NCBI GenBank assembly: GCA_034931985.1
Contig: JAYGHB010000011.1
Location: 1 to 64,000, forward strand
From: Halotia wernerae
Lineage (GTDB): Bacteria; Cyanobacteriota; Cyanobacteriia; Cyanobacteriales; Nostocaceae
Reading direction: 5' to 3'
Length of the DNA: 64,000 nt
Shown here piece after piece: positions 32,195-40,875 of the stretch. A program made the translations under genes and the position numbers. The notes beneath the pieces are model-generated. The model searched no databases. It saw only the letters and a list, made by a program, of their open reading frames with translations, and was not told the DNA's origin. The stretch's first letter is position 1. Each line of letters begins with the position of its first letter.

Positions 32195-33409
32195 TTAGCC
32201 TGCTTGAGCTTCATGATTACCGTTACGAATATCCCATGCTAATTCTAATAAATGAGTCCAGCGCTTTTGCAGTTGTTTAGGGGTGCATTTAATTATTTTA
32301 GCGATCGCCTGATCACTTTGCTGGGCAATTTTCAACTGTAAGATTTGCTGTTGCTGTGGAGATAACGTACCTAAAAAGGTTTGCCATTGCTGAGCAGACA
32401 ATCCCAACTTGTGTTCTAAACCTGCGCCTAACCATTGATGCACTAATTGCCATTGATGTTGCTTGGCAAACTTTTCTGCATGGTATTTAAACCGCTGTTG
32501 TAGATAGTCGCGTTGACGGCTAGTTAGACCCAGAATTTCGTCAATTTCTGGTGCTGAGAGGTCTTGGAGTTTGAGAGTTAAGTAATCCACACAGTCAGAT
32601 TGACCTTGAGACTCTAAGTATTTTACCAATTCTGAGACGACGCGATCGCGTTCTGATGCTTCAGATGGGTCGAAGCTAGCTTGAGCAATCATTTTCGACC
32701 GGATTTGCTGTGCTGCCGAGCTGCGCTGGTAAGATTCTGCTTCTTCACTTTTAGCAGATTCCACCGCCATTTCAATATCTACGGTAGTTTCTTGGGGCTG
32801 ACGACGAGCAAAACCTTGGGCGCGTAGGATGATTAATTGCTGATTATTACCACCTGGTAAATTGATGCGGCGCTTGGCATACTGCTCTGTAAACGCGATG
32901 TATTCTGCTAATTGCAGCTGAGTACGTGGGGTGTAATCTTCTGGAAGTTCGTTTTCTCGGCGGAAAGCTTTAACAGCTTCAATATAAAATGCTTGTAAAA
33001 AATCTTCAATTAGACTGTAGCGAGCATCAAATCCTAACTCTGAGCCGGCAACTGTCACATGACGGTAAACCATAGCACCCAAAGTACTATGTAATTCCAC
33101 ACGTCCTTTTCTCGAACCAAGTCGATAGTAATGCAGGCACTTTTGCAAGCGATGTCTGGACAAAGTCAGTTGCCAAGACTGGATTTCTCCTGATGTTTGA
33201 ATGCGGTAGCTCTTGTCACAAATTCGTTTGACTTCTTTAGCTATGCGTTGTGCTAGAGCTTGTATACACCCAGGCGTTGCTTTTACTTGGGCTTGCATTT
33301 CCTGATGCAGCAGTTGCATCAAGGTATCGGTAACTGGTAATTCTTCAATAACAACGCAGGACTCAAAAGTGGATGTAGAGGTTGGTAGATTGGCAAGTTT
33401 AGCTTTCAT
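32195..33409 (-). CDS. HetZ-family protein
   Basis: 404 residues, helical and soluble. Segments such as LHYYRLGSRKGRVELHSTLG, YSLIEDFLQAFYIEAVKAFR and the C-terminal LSPQQQQILQLKIAQQSDQ, which ends in a sigma-like helix-turn-helix (AIAKIIKCTPKQLQKRW), agree with my memory of HetZ, a DNA-binding regulator of early heterocyst differentiation in Anabaena. patU genes, usually beside hetZ, are not adjacent, so this may be a HetZ paralogue. Residues 240-360 contain another helical repeat region (LVKYLESQGQSDCVDYL). Assignment rests on memory of the family. Confidence 0.6.
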   Translation of the reverse strand: MKAKLANLPTSTSTFESCVVIEELPVTDTLMQLLHQEMQAQVKATPGCIQALAQRIAKEVKRICDKSYRIQTSGEIQSWQLTLSRHRLQKCLHYYRLGSRKGRVELHSTLGAMVYRHVTVAGSELGFDARYSLIEDFLQAFYIEAVKAFRRENELPEDYTPRTQLQLAEYIAFTEQYAKRRINLPGGNNQQLIILRAQGFARRQPQETTVDIEMAVESAKSEEAESYQRSSAAQQIRSKMIAQASFDPSEASERDRVVSELVKYLESQGQSDCVDYLTLKLQDLSAPEIDEILGLTSRQRDYLQQRFKYHAEKFAKQHQWQLVHQWLGAGLEHKLGLSAQQWQTFLGTLSPQQQQILQLKIAQQSDQAIAKIIKCTPKQLQKRWTHLLELAWDIRNGNHEAQAG

Positions 33410-33736
33410 GACTTTTCCTGGGTGTGGTATCGCACCTTAACTACAACGCAGAGACAGTATCTGATTTTCTGTAAGCACTGCTCATATATAAGACTGTAGG
33501 AAATCTCAAAAGGTTACAGTGAAAGTAGTGTGTCGCTTTTTTCACAAGCAACTAAATTGAGGGTGACACAAGTATATCTGTCAGAGATTAAAAGTAGCCA
33601 AAACGCTTGCTATATCGAACCTTTCCTTCATCCAATTCTTTCAGGTGACAATTTTTGTAAGTATGACAATCCCGAAACTGGAGTATTTCTAATACATTAT
33701 TCCGAAATCGGTCAAGTAGCGCGTGAAGTGTAATAT
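33410..33736. other. 327-bp spacer upstream of the HetZ-family gene
   Basis: No supported gene. A 67-codon plus-strand frame (33530-33733) has no RBS or recognisable similarity and was not accepted. The spacer should hold the HetZ-family promoter. Confidence 0.35.
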
Positions 33737-34396
33737 TTATACCCACGCTGTTACTGCTTCCCAACCTAAACCCCGCCGTGTAATCATTGGTTCGTCTCCC
33801 GTCAAGTCCAAAATCGTAGACACTTGGTATGTTGGTTCCTCGCCAGTATCTACAATGACATCTACTAAGTTATCTAAACGGTCAAATAGCTCTACACGCG
33901 ACATTTTCAGTTCTGAACTTAGCTCTCGTGTGCCATCATCTGCCTCATCTGGTGGGAGATGTGCTGAAGTCGAAATAATCGGATTGCCTAACGCTGCTAA
34001 TAATGACAAACATGCAGTATGATTTGGTACACGAATCCCAGTAGTTTTTCGCTTAGGGCTTTGCACCAGTCGCGGTACTAACTTGGTAGCGGGTAATAAA
34101 AACGTGTAAGGGCCTGGTATCAGGTGTTTCATAATCCGATAAGCTGTATCACTAACAAAGGCATAAGTTGCCACATTAGATAGTGAAGGACATAAAAATG
34201 TCAGTGGTTTATCGTTTGCTAGCTGCTTAATTTGCCGCACTCTTTCCACCGCTGACTTAGCATTTAAATCACAACCAATGGCATAAACTGTATCAGTAGG
34301 GTAAAGCATAACTGCGCCACTAGAGAGCGCTGATTTTATTTCCTCTATTCGGCGGATTTGAGGATTATCAGGATGGACTGCAAAAATTTTTGCCAT
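33737..34396 (-). CDS. Sua5/YciO/YrdC family protein (YciO-like)
   Basis: 219 residues. YrdC-fold motifs: SSGAVMLYPTDTVYAIGCDL, KPLTFLCPSL, PGPYTFLLPAT, KRKTTGIRVPNH, IISTSAHL. The core resembles L-threonylcarbamoyladenylate synthase (TsaC/Sua5), which starts t6A37 synthesis on tRNA. The KQLANDKPLTFLC and PSKRKTTGIRVPNH style (not KRP...P) is closer to the YciO subgroup, which has no proven tRNA role. The C-terminal Sua5 domain is absent. Confidence 0.85.
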   Translation of the reverse strand: MAKIFAVHPDNPQIRRIEEIKSALSSGAVMLYPTDTVYAIGCDLNAKSAVERVRQIKQLANDKPLTFLCPSLSNVATYAFVSDTAYRIMKHLIPGPYTFLLPATKLVPRLVQSPKRKTTGIRVPNHTACLSLLAALGNPIISTSAHLPPDEADDGTRELSSELKMSRVELFDRLDNLVDVIVDTGEEPTYQVSTILDLTGDEPMITRRGLGWEAVTAWV

Positions 34397-34538
34397 AAGG
34401 TTTAGAGACTTGAAAGAGAAAATATAGAATTAAGCGTTGCAGATGTATTTATGGGCAGGCGATCGCCTCATCGAAAGACGTAAAATTTTACATCACAATA
34501 TTAAAATTAAGCTGACTAATTTATCTATAGGACACAAT

Positions 34539-34650
34539 CTAGTACAGCACGGCGTAAATAAAGCCACCATCTGAAACAGGCGAAAAGCCTACAAAATAAG
34601 CATTCTTTCTTTTAACTTTTGACTTTTGACTTTTGCCTTTTTGTACTAGT
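34539..34650 (+). mobile_element. Mini-element, CTAGTAC family, copy C
   Basis: 112 bp with CTAGTAC / GTACTAG ends, starting CTAGTACAGCACGGCGTAAAT and containing GACTTTT heptamers (34617-34637). Same layout as copies A (reverse) and B. It lies in the spacer between the YciO and larC genes and ends about 70 bp before the larC ATG. Confidence 0.75.
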
Positions 34651-34719
34651 CATAAAACCCTTACACTAAAATACTTTCAAGCCTGTTCCCTGTCCTCTAT
34701 ACCCTATACCCTTCCATAT

Positions 34720-35991
34720 ATGATTAAACTTGCTTATCTTCAATGTCCGACGGGGATTTCTGGTGATATGTGCCTAGGAGCCTTAGTTAGTCTGGGTGTC
34801 CCTGTAGAGTATTTAGTAGAAAAACTCAATAATTTAGGAATTGCCCAAGAGTATCAGTTAAGGACAGAACTTGTTCAACGCAATGGTCAGCAAGGGACGA
34901 AAGTTGATGTAGATTTAGTAGTAGCTCATGATCACAAACACAGTCACCGTCATGGACGGCACTTGCCAGAAATAGAGCAAATGATTAGCAAAGCAGGGTT
35001 GCCATCACGGGCAGAAGCTTGGAGTTTAGCGGTATTTCGGCAGTTAGCAGTAGCAGAAGGAGCAGTACATGGCATTGCCCCAGAGAAAGTACACTTCCAT
35101 GAGGTGGGTGCTGTGGATGCGATCGTGGATATTGTTGGTACTTGTTTGGGGTTGGATTGGTTGGGAATTGAAAGTAATCATGAAGGATTGCCCCTACTCT
35201 ATTGTTCAGCGTTTCCGACGGGAGGGGGAACAGTGCGGGCAGCACATGGTCAGATGGCAGTACCAGTACCAGCAGTATTAAAGCTATGGGAAATGCGGGG
35301 TTGTCCAGTTTATAGCAATGGCATTGATCGGGAACTGGTGACACCCACAGGAGCTGCGATCGCCACTACTTTAGTTACAGATTTTGGTGCGCCACCACCA
35401 ATGACCATCAAACAAGTAGGACTGGGAGCAGGTTCTATAGATTTACCTCTTCCCAATATATTACGTCTATGGTTGGGCGAAAGTACTAATTTACAGGCAA
35501 ATTTTACCAATTCTAACGATACTAGTTCTACCCTTGAGACGATATCAGTACTAGAAACCCAAATTGATGATTTAAATCCCCAGGCGATCGGCTATGTATT
35601 TGAGGCGTTGTTTGCCGTGGGAGCGGTGGATATCTTTACTCAATCCATAGGAATGAAAAAGTCACGTCCGGGAATTTTACTAACTGTGATCTGCCATCCG
35701 GAAAATTTGCTGAATTGTGAAGCAGTTTTATTCCGCGAGACAACTACTTTAGGCATTCGCCGGACTACCCAGCAACGCACCATCCTCCAACGTGAAATTC
35801 AACCAGTGGCAACTGAATATGGTCAAGTACGCGTCAAGGTAGCATGGCAGGGAAAATTACCAGAAAAAATTATAGCTAACGTGCAGCCAGAATACGAAGA
35901 TTGTGCAGAATTAGCTCGAAAATACAATATTCCCTGGCGTGAAATTCAGCGATTGGCATTACAGAGTTGGTATTTGGCACATAAAAACTAG
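34720..35991 (+). CDS. larC: LarC, nickel-pincer cofactor synthesis (cyclometallase)
   Basis: 423 residues from the ATG at 34720 (MIKLAYLQCPTGISGDM); a longer frame from 34633 starts inside a repeat and is rejected. LarC/DUF111 pattern: GISGDMCLGALVSLGVP, His-rich loop HDHKHSHRHGRHLPE (possible Ni binding), VHFHEVGAVDAIVDI, FPTGGGTVRAAHG, GIDRELVTPTGAA, then the C-terminal ETQIDDLNPQ domain. LarC inserts nickel into the pyridinium dithiocarboxylate mononucleotide to give the lactate racemase cofactor. larB and larE are not in the window. Confidence 0.92.
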   Translation: MIKLAYLQCPTGISGDMCLGALVSLGVPVEYLVEKLNNLGIAQEYQLRTELVQRNGQQGTKVDVDLVVAHDHKHSHRHGRHLPEIEQMISKAGLPSRAEAWSLAVFRQLAVAEGAVHGIAPEKVHFHEVGAVDAIVDIVGTCLGLDWLGIESNHEGLPLLYCSAFPTGGGTVRAAHGQMAVPVPAVLKLWEMRGCPVYSNGIDRELVTPTGAAIATTLVTDFGAPPPMTIKQVGLGAGSIDLPLPNILRLWLGESTNLQANFTNSNDTSSTLETISVLETQIDDLNPQAIGYVFEALFAVGAVDIFTQSIGMKKSRPGILLTVICHPENLLNCEAVLFRETTTLGIRRTTQQRTILQREIQPVATEYGQVRVKVAWQGKLPEKIIANVQPEYEDCAELARKYNIPWREIQRLALQSWYLAHKN

Positions 35992-36021
35992 TACGCTACG
36001 CTCTGGATAAGCAAGTTGTTC

Positions 36022-36111
36022 AAAGATACCGATTTCTGTAATTTGATAATTTTCACAGAGAGATTGCTTTTGTAGTGATCAGACTTGTCGAATTTCATTA
36101 ATAGTTTTCAT
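36022..36111 (-). pseudogene. Nucleotidyltransferase (MNT-type) fragment
   Basis: From the ATG at 36111: MKTINEIRQV, an in-frame TGA, then SLQKQSLCENYQITEIGIF, which is the start of a MNT-family nucleotidyltransferase up to the point where GS-x-ARG should follow. After that homology stops. Such proteins are antitoxins of HEPN toxins. Only about 30 codons survive. Confidence 0.65.
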
Positions 36112-36117
36112 AACACC

Positions 36118-36687
36118 TCATCCTTGCAAAACTTCAGCCGCAGTTAACTGAAGATTAGCAAAAATTGAAGAGGCGATCGCACTTTCTCCCTGATAAACTC
36201 GCTCATCATAAAATCCCTCTACCCATTCCAAAACCGTCACCTTTTGGGCGATAGGATCAACAATCCAATACTCCGCAATTCCCCGTGCCGCATACTCCGA
36301 ACGCTTATAACGATAATCCCGACTTTCCTGATTCGGACTCACCACCTCAACCACCAACAACGGCGGCGGCATATCCATCAAAATCAGAGATCGCTTTGCC
36401 CCTTGCATTACCGTCGCCAACTCCTCAGAATACACCACCAAATCAGGCACACGTACCCCTACCTGTCTGCTATGCACAGCTACCTCTGCCTTCATCCGCA
36501 ACCGATAAGATGGAATTCCCAGTTGAGAAAAATAGATCAATAGAAATATCGCAATCCGTTGATTAATATCACCCTCTGAAGGCATGGGAATTAATTCTCC
36601 ATTTTCTAATTCATATAAAGTATCTGTCCCATCGTCATAATTAAGGAATTCTTCAAAGGTCATCTTTTTAGCGGCTGCAACTGTCAT
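36118..36687 (-). CDS. Uma2 family endonuclease-like protein (DUF820)
   Basis: 189 residues with the Uma2/DUF820 pattern: MTFEEFLNYDDGTDTLYELE, GELIPMPSEG, VRVPDLVVYS, PPPLLVVEVVSPNQESRDYRYKRSEYA (PD-(D/E)XK-like Asp, Glu and Lys), GIAEYWIVDP. The family is greatly expanded in cyanobacteria; function unknown, nuclease fold. It is intact between two gene relics at the edge of the secretion locus. Confidence 0.9.
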   Translation of the reverse strand: MTVAAAKKMTFEEFLNYDDGTDTLYELENGELIPMPSEGDINQRIAIFLLIYFSQLGIPSYRLRMKAEVAVHSRQVGVRVPDLVVYSEELATVMQGAKRSLILMDMPPPLLVVEVVSPNQESRDYRYKRSEYAARGIAEYWIVDPIAQKVTVLEWVEGFYDERVYQGESAIASSIFANLQLTAAEVLQG

Positions 36688-36718
36688 TGCTTTTTCTCCC
36701 AGATGTAGCTTGTATTGA

Positions 36719-37010
36719 TTATTTTAACAATGCCTCCAACTTCTCCATCCCCTGCTGAATCTCTGCCTCTAACTTTGCTAAATTAGCGAGGATGTCTTTA
36801 GGTGCGCGGTGTTCTACCTCCTCATGCACCACTTCCTTGTAACGATTCAAACTGAGGTCGTATCCCTGAGTAGCAATATCAACCTTGGGTACACAAAAAC
36901 TCTGAGCAGTGCGAAGTCGCTCTCGTTCGGTAGTATTTCGCAGTTGCCAACGAGTCAAACACATCCGGCAGATTATTCTTATCAGTCTTCTTAGTCTTGA
37001 CGATCGCCTA
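36719..37010 (-). pseudogene. HsdM (type I methylase) C-terminal relic
   Basis: Minus-strand reading: KKTDKNNLPDVF in one frame, then, after a shift, LTRWQLRNTTERERLRTAQS, FCVPKVDIATQGYDLSLNRY, KEVVHEEVEHRAPKDILANL and a stop. This is the typical C-terminus of a type I restriction N6-adenine methylase. The catalytic NPPF part and everything before it are gone, and the specificity and restriction genes are absent. It sits directly against the last gene of the secretion operon. Confidence 0.8.
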
Positions 37011-37015
37011 ACTTT

Positions 37016-37588
37016 TCACTTAGCAGTTCTGACGCAGGGTGTAGGGCTAGCAGAAGGCGGATCAGCATAAATTGCTAGGGTATGATAATCAGGGTTAGCT
37101 TCTTCATACATAATTTTAAATGTATAGAGTTTAGTTTTACCCTGCCCTTCAGTAATTACAGTTAAAAGTGTATTATCCATATCAGGCAGTCCTGGAATTT
37201 TTATTTTTTCAATGCGCCTGAGTTGAATTACATTTGCTGCTGAATTTTTACAATCTCCTGAACTCATGCTGCGTTCTTGACCGAACTGCATACACATTGG
37301 CCCATCAAAATCCATAATTACCTGGGATGGGTCGTTTAACCAAACTTTTTTAATAATTTCTCCAGAGGGCAGAAAACTTAAATTTGTACCTTGCTGATAC
37401 CATACATTGATAGTAGGTATTGCTCCCCCTAAACCCTGTGCCTGACAGGAGAACATAGAACGAAGAACAGCATTATTAGCTACAGCGCGACCTGCCAAAA
37501 GTAACATTGCACCAAAAAAACTCAGGGAAGCCAGAGTAAATAAATGAGAATAAATAGGGTATTTTCTTGGTGAATTAATCTGTTTCAT
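37016..37588 (-). CDS. Unrecognised last gene of the secretion operon
   Basis: 190 residues. A membrane helix or uncleaved signal at about 15-37 (YSHLFTLASLSFFGAMLLLA), then a periplasmic domain with four cysteines (FSCQAQG, GPMCMQF, GDCKNS, TPCVRT) and beta-like patches (SQVIMDFDG, LLTVITEG, KTKLYTFKIMYEE). Position after VirB10/TrbI suggests a periplasmic or outer-membrane-side component, perhaps in place of VirB9/VirB7, but I see no family match. Its stop is only 5 bp from the HsdM relic. Confidence 0.65.
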   Translation of the reverse strand: MKQINSPRKYPIYSHLFTLASLSFFGAMLLLAGRAVANNAVLRSMFSCQAQGLGGAIPTINVWYQQGTNLSFLPSGEIIKKVWLNDPSQVIMDFDGPMCMQFGQERSMSSGDCKNSAANVIQLRRIEKIKIPGLPDMDNTLLTVITEGQGKTKLYTFKIMYEEANPDYHTLAIYADPPSASPTPCVRTAK

Positions 37589-37644
37589 GGCTGCAACCTG
37601 GGAAATAATTGAATAGGGAACGATCGCACAAATTCGACTAAATC

Positions 37645-39276
37645 TTAAAACTGCATTGTTTGATTAACATATATTTCCACATTTTTTCCAGCTGCGAGAA
37701 ACCAAACATTAGTTTGTTGAGACATTTGGGCGATCGCCTGCTGATTACGTTGCGAAATTTGGGGGACTAAAGAGTTCAAACCACCTTCTAGAACTCCCGC
37801 CGGAATGTTGCGTCTATTGTTGGTAGTTAAGGCGCAAACATCATTGATATTATTAGTACCATTATTAGAAGGAGGACATGAGTATTTAGTATCAGAACGA
37901 TTAAATAATTCTGCTGCTTTACCAATACCTCCCAAAACGAATAATCCTGCATCCATACTTGCTATAGAGCCAGATGAATTAGGAAATTTATTTGCTATGA
38001 GAGGTTTACCTTGAGTACCGCGAATAATAATTGCATTGCTTGGCAAACTCTTTTCTGTGAGATTACCCTTACTATCTTGCAAAATAATTTTGACTACATC
38101 TAACTGCAACAAACCTTGTTCAGAAATGGCACTAACTTGAGTTAGTAATTCTGTATTTGCAGGTAAAGCAATTTCACCATCCGCTGCTTTTAGTGGTTCT
38201 TTTAATTTCACAACAAAAACGTTTTTATTTTCGTCTTTATCGTTATTTCTTGATCTTGTAGTTTCCCCAAATATGGCCGTTGCTAATACGGCTTTAGCAC
38301 TGGTTCCTACTTTTACTGATTTCGGGTTTTGTGATTGACCTTGGCTGACTACAGGAGGTTCCTGTTGTGGTGGTTGTGGTGTAGGATTCGTATTCGGGTT
38401 GATTGTCTGTGATGCCCCATTGTTATTCATCTCAGGTGGAGAAGTAACGACATCATTACTCGATTGACTATTAGCAGATACTTGAACTTGACCGTAGCTA
38501 CCTAATTTTGCTAGCCTTTTCCACTCATCAAGGGGGTCTGGTGGGGATGGTTGAGTCTCTGGGTTCGCAACTGCTGGTAGAGGTGCTGGTGGCAAAGTAG
38601 CAAGAGAGTTTTCTGGGCGGGTTGGTTGAGGCGCAGGTTTTTGAACGACACGCTCAACTGTAACTATTCGAGGTACGTAAACTGTTCGCACAGCTGGAGG
38701 TGTTGTTGGCTGTATCACTCTGGGTCTCACTCTAGATTGTTGTGGAGTTGGTTGAGCTTCTTCAACCTGAGAAACAGGTTTGGCAGCTCTGAGGTTTTGC
38801 TGCGCTGCTGTCACTGCTTGCGCTTGTTCAGCTAGGGCTAACTTGGTTTTTAGAGTTTCTACTTCTTGCTCTAAAGTTTGCTGGCGAGATGCACTCGTTG
38901 GTTGTGATTTCGCTACTGGGGAAACTAGATTTTTTTCTGGCTTTTGATTGCTGCTACTCATCATCTGAGATAAAAACCCGCCAGCTAACAAAACTACAGC
39001 CAAGGTAGCACTACCCACCAAAATTAATTTAGCAAAGGGGTTAGATGAGAGGGGTTGCTTGGTTTGAACTGCTTCTGGCTCAAACTGTGGAGGTTCTAAG
39101 CTAGCTGAATCTTCTTCTATTGGTTCGACAACAGTTGCAGGCTCTTGTTCAAAGCCAACCAATCGCGCCATCTGTGATTCCCAATCGGAAGAATCTACTT
39201 CAGGCACAGAATTATTGGTACTGCGAGTCAGTAGATTTTTGGCAGGAGTTTCTGAGTGAATTGAATAAGAAGTCAT
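37645..39276 (-). CDS. VirB10/TrbI-like type IV secretion protein
   Basis: 543 residues. Cytosolic N-terminus (1-80), one membrane helix at about 82-102 (AKLILVGSATLAVVLLAGGF), a coiled-coil stretch at about 130-165, a long proline/glutamine-rich linker (170-300), then a VirB10/TrbI-type beta domain (KVGTSAKAVLATAIFGE, LPANTELLTQVSAIS, IIIRGTQGKPLIA). VirB10 links the inner-membrane energy complex to the outer-membrane channel. Length is usual for cyanobacterial versions. The operon position, next to VirB8-like genes, supports the call. Confidence 0.8.
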   Translation of the reverse strand: MTSYSIHSETPAKNLLTRSTNNSVPEVDSSDWESQMARLVGFEQEPATVVEPIEEDSASLEPPQFEPEAVQTKQPLSSNPFAKLILVGSATLAVVLLAGGFLSQMMSSSNQKPEKNLVSPVAKSQPTSASRQQTLEQEVETLKTKLALAEQAQAVTAAQQNLRAAKPVSQVEEAQPTPQQSRVRPRVIQPTTPPAVRTVYVPRIVTVERVVQKPAPQPTRPENSLATLPPAPLPAVANPETQPSPPDPLDEWKRLAKLGSYGQVQVSANSQSSNDVVTSPPEMNNNGASQTINPNTNPTPQPPQQEPPVVSQGQSQNPKSVKVGTSAKAVLATAIFGETTRSRNNDKDENKNVFVVKLKEPLKAADGEIALPANTELLTQVSAISEQGLLQLDVVKIILQDSKGNLTEKSLPSNAIIIRGTQGKPLIANKFPNSSGSIASMDAGLFVLGGIGKAAELFNRSDTKYSCPPSNNGTNNINDVCALTTNNRRNIPAGVLEGGLNSLVPQISQRNQQAIAQMSQQTNVWFLAAGKNVEIYVNQTMQF

Positions 39277-39299
39277 GGTGTTTATGCTTGGATGTAATT

Positions 39300-39983
39300 T
39301 TAAGAGCAGTTTTTATCAGTTATTTCACATATATTGTAAATTTCTAGTTTAGCTTCGCCTAGGTGGTAAGCAGCTCGATGCCACGGTAAAGGGGTAGCAT
39401 CTGGCAGGGAAGTTGCTTGCTGATCTATTGCTCTGACTAATATTTGTTTATTAAACGCAGTTGCAGTTCCAAGATTATTAGAACTACTAAAAGCTAAGTG
39501 ATTGGCAAGCATTTCTACTTTCCATTTTCCTTCACCTATTGGGATTGGTTGAGAAATTTGTTGGACTACCAACACATATTCAGTGCCTCGATTAATATTT
39601 TCCAACTGCGTAGTTGCAGTTAAAGATGTAATTTCTGATTTAAATTTTGGTTTTAAATCGTCACTTAATAATTGCGAACTAATTTCCCAAATTGTATTCG
39701 GCGGCTGTTGCTCAGACCACGTAAGCATGAGGGTCATGGTTTCACCTACAAAGCGACGAATTGCCTCTGGATATCGCTCAAAGCTTGGTTTGGCATCTGC
39801 GGTTATGGCGTTACCATCAACGAGTTGCACCAAACTTTTGGGTGTCAATTGCCGACTTAAATCTTGTAATAATGTCCCGTGGAACATTAGTAACAGCAAG
39901 GTAAATAAATGTAAGCTAAATGTTGCTACAGCTAATAATGGTAAGATGCTACTTTTTTTATTTTCTGGTTTCAGTAATTGCAT
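39300..39983 (-). CDS. VirB8-like protein, second of two paralogues
   Basis: 227 residues. Short cytosolic N-terminus, one helix at about 15-36 (LLAVATFSLHLFTLLLLMFH), then a periplasmic domain with SLVQLVDGNAITA, EAIRRFVGETMTLMLTW and GKWKVEMLANHL, an NTF2-like pattern. It shares order and many residues with the gene just upstream in the operon (40029-40853), so the two are tandem duplicates that have diverged. VirB8/TrbF-type role as a scaffold in the inner membrane is inferred from layout and context. Confidence 0.65.
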   Translation of the reverse strand: MQLLKPENKKSSILPLLAVATFSLHLFTLLLLMFHGTLLQDLSRQLTPKSLVQLVDGNAITADAKPSFERYPEAIRRFVGETMTLMLTWSEQQPPNTIWEISSQLLSDDLKPKFKSEITSLTATTQLENINRGTEYVLVVQQISQPIPIGEGKWKVEMLANHLAFSSSNNLGTATAFNKQILVRAIDQQATSLPDATPLPWHRAAYHLGEAKLEIYNICEITDKNCS

Positions 39984-40028
39984 AAATATTTGAGTAGATA
40001 CAATCGCAAAATTACCAAATCAAAAAAC

Positions 40029-40853
40029 TTATTTGATAAATGGATCAGTTTTTTTGCTATTTTCACATTGCTTTAATTGATTTTCATTCCGATTATTATA
40101 TTCATCTATCAAACAGAGGTTACGAATTTCATAAATTTCCAGTCTATCATTGCGGTTGCTATAAATGGCTTTTTGTAAATCGGTACTATTTTCAGCTAGA
40201 GGATAAGGAAAATAATCTACGGCGCGAACTAATAAATCTTTATTAAAAGTAGTTATTATTTTTCTGTCATCACTGCGTTTTTTTTGGATCAAGTCAGCTA
40301 CCATTCCTACTCGCCATTTACCTGGAGCAATTTGTTTAGGTGGATAAACCCGCTTGATGACTAGCTGTGCTGACATCCCTTGGTTAGGGTTGGTAGAGAA
40401 AACTTCTGGTGGTGTGATTTGAGCGATCGCACCTAAAAAACCTTTGCGAAAGTCTTCTGATAGGGCGAAACTAGCTACCCAACTACTAGTAGTAACTTTT
40501 TGGCTACCCCCTGCTGGTGTTCTTACAAGTATTCCCGAATCTGATTTAGGTTTAGTGACTTCTTCAAAATTTGTTGGTGGCAGATTTCCAGACCAGTTAA
40601 ACATGGATATCATAGTTTTACTGACGAATAGGCGAATCGTTTCTGGATCTCTTGCTAAATCATTAGAAGCAGCTATCGGTTTACCATCGATCATCTGCAC
40701 AAAGTTAGGCGGTTTTCTCAGGCTTAGTTGACGAATTTCTAAGCCTTGGAAGATGAACAAAAGTAACACCAATAGATGCAAACCGAATGTGGCGATCGCA
40801 AAGGTTGTCAGAATATTCCCGGTTCGTTGTCTTTTTTTGAGTAAATTTACCAT
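40029..40853 (-). CDS. VirB8-like protein, first of two paralogues
   Basis: 274 residues. One helix at about 15-36 (TTFAIATFGLHLLVLLLFIF), then PNFVQMIDGKPIAA, ETIRLFVSKTMISMFNWSG, GKWRVGMVADLI and a C-terminal cysteine-containing tail. Same architecture as the 39300-39983 product but about 45 residues longer. Likely the periplasmic NTF2-fold VirB8/TrbF equivalent. Spacing to both neighbours is under 50 bp. Confidence 0.65.
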   Translation of the reverse strand: MVNLLKKRQRTGNILTTFAIATFGLHLLVLLLFIFQGLEIRQLSLRKPPNFVQMIDGKPIAASNDLARDPETIRLFVSKTMISMFNWSGNLPPTNFEEVTKPKSDSGILVRTPAGGSQKVTTSSWVASFALSEDFRKGFLGAIAQITPPEVFSTNPNQGMSAQLVIKRVYPPKQIAPGKWRVGMVADLIQKKRSDDRKIITTFNKDLLVRAVDYFPYPLAENSTDLQKAIYSNRNDRLEIYEIRNLCLIDEYNNRNENQLKQCENSKKTDPFIK

Positions 40854-40875
40854 TATCTCAATTAATTACGAATTA

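Noticed and set aside
33530..33733. 67-codon plus-strand ORF upstream of the YciO gene
   Set aside because: No RBS, no similarity, no conserved features; probably chance in the HetZ promoter spacer.
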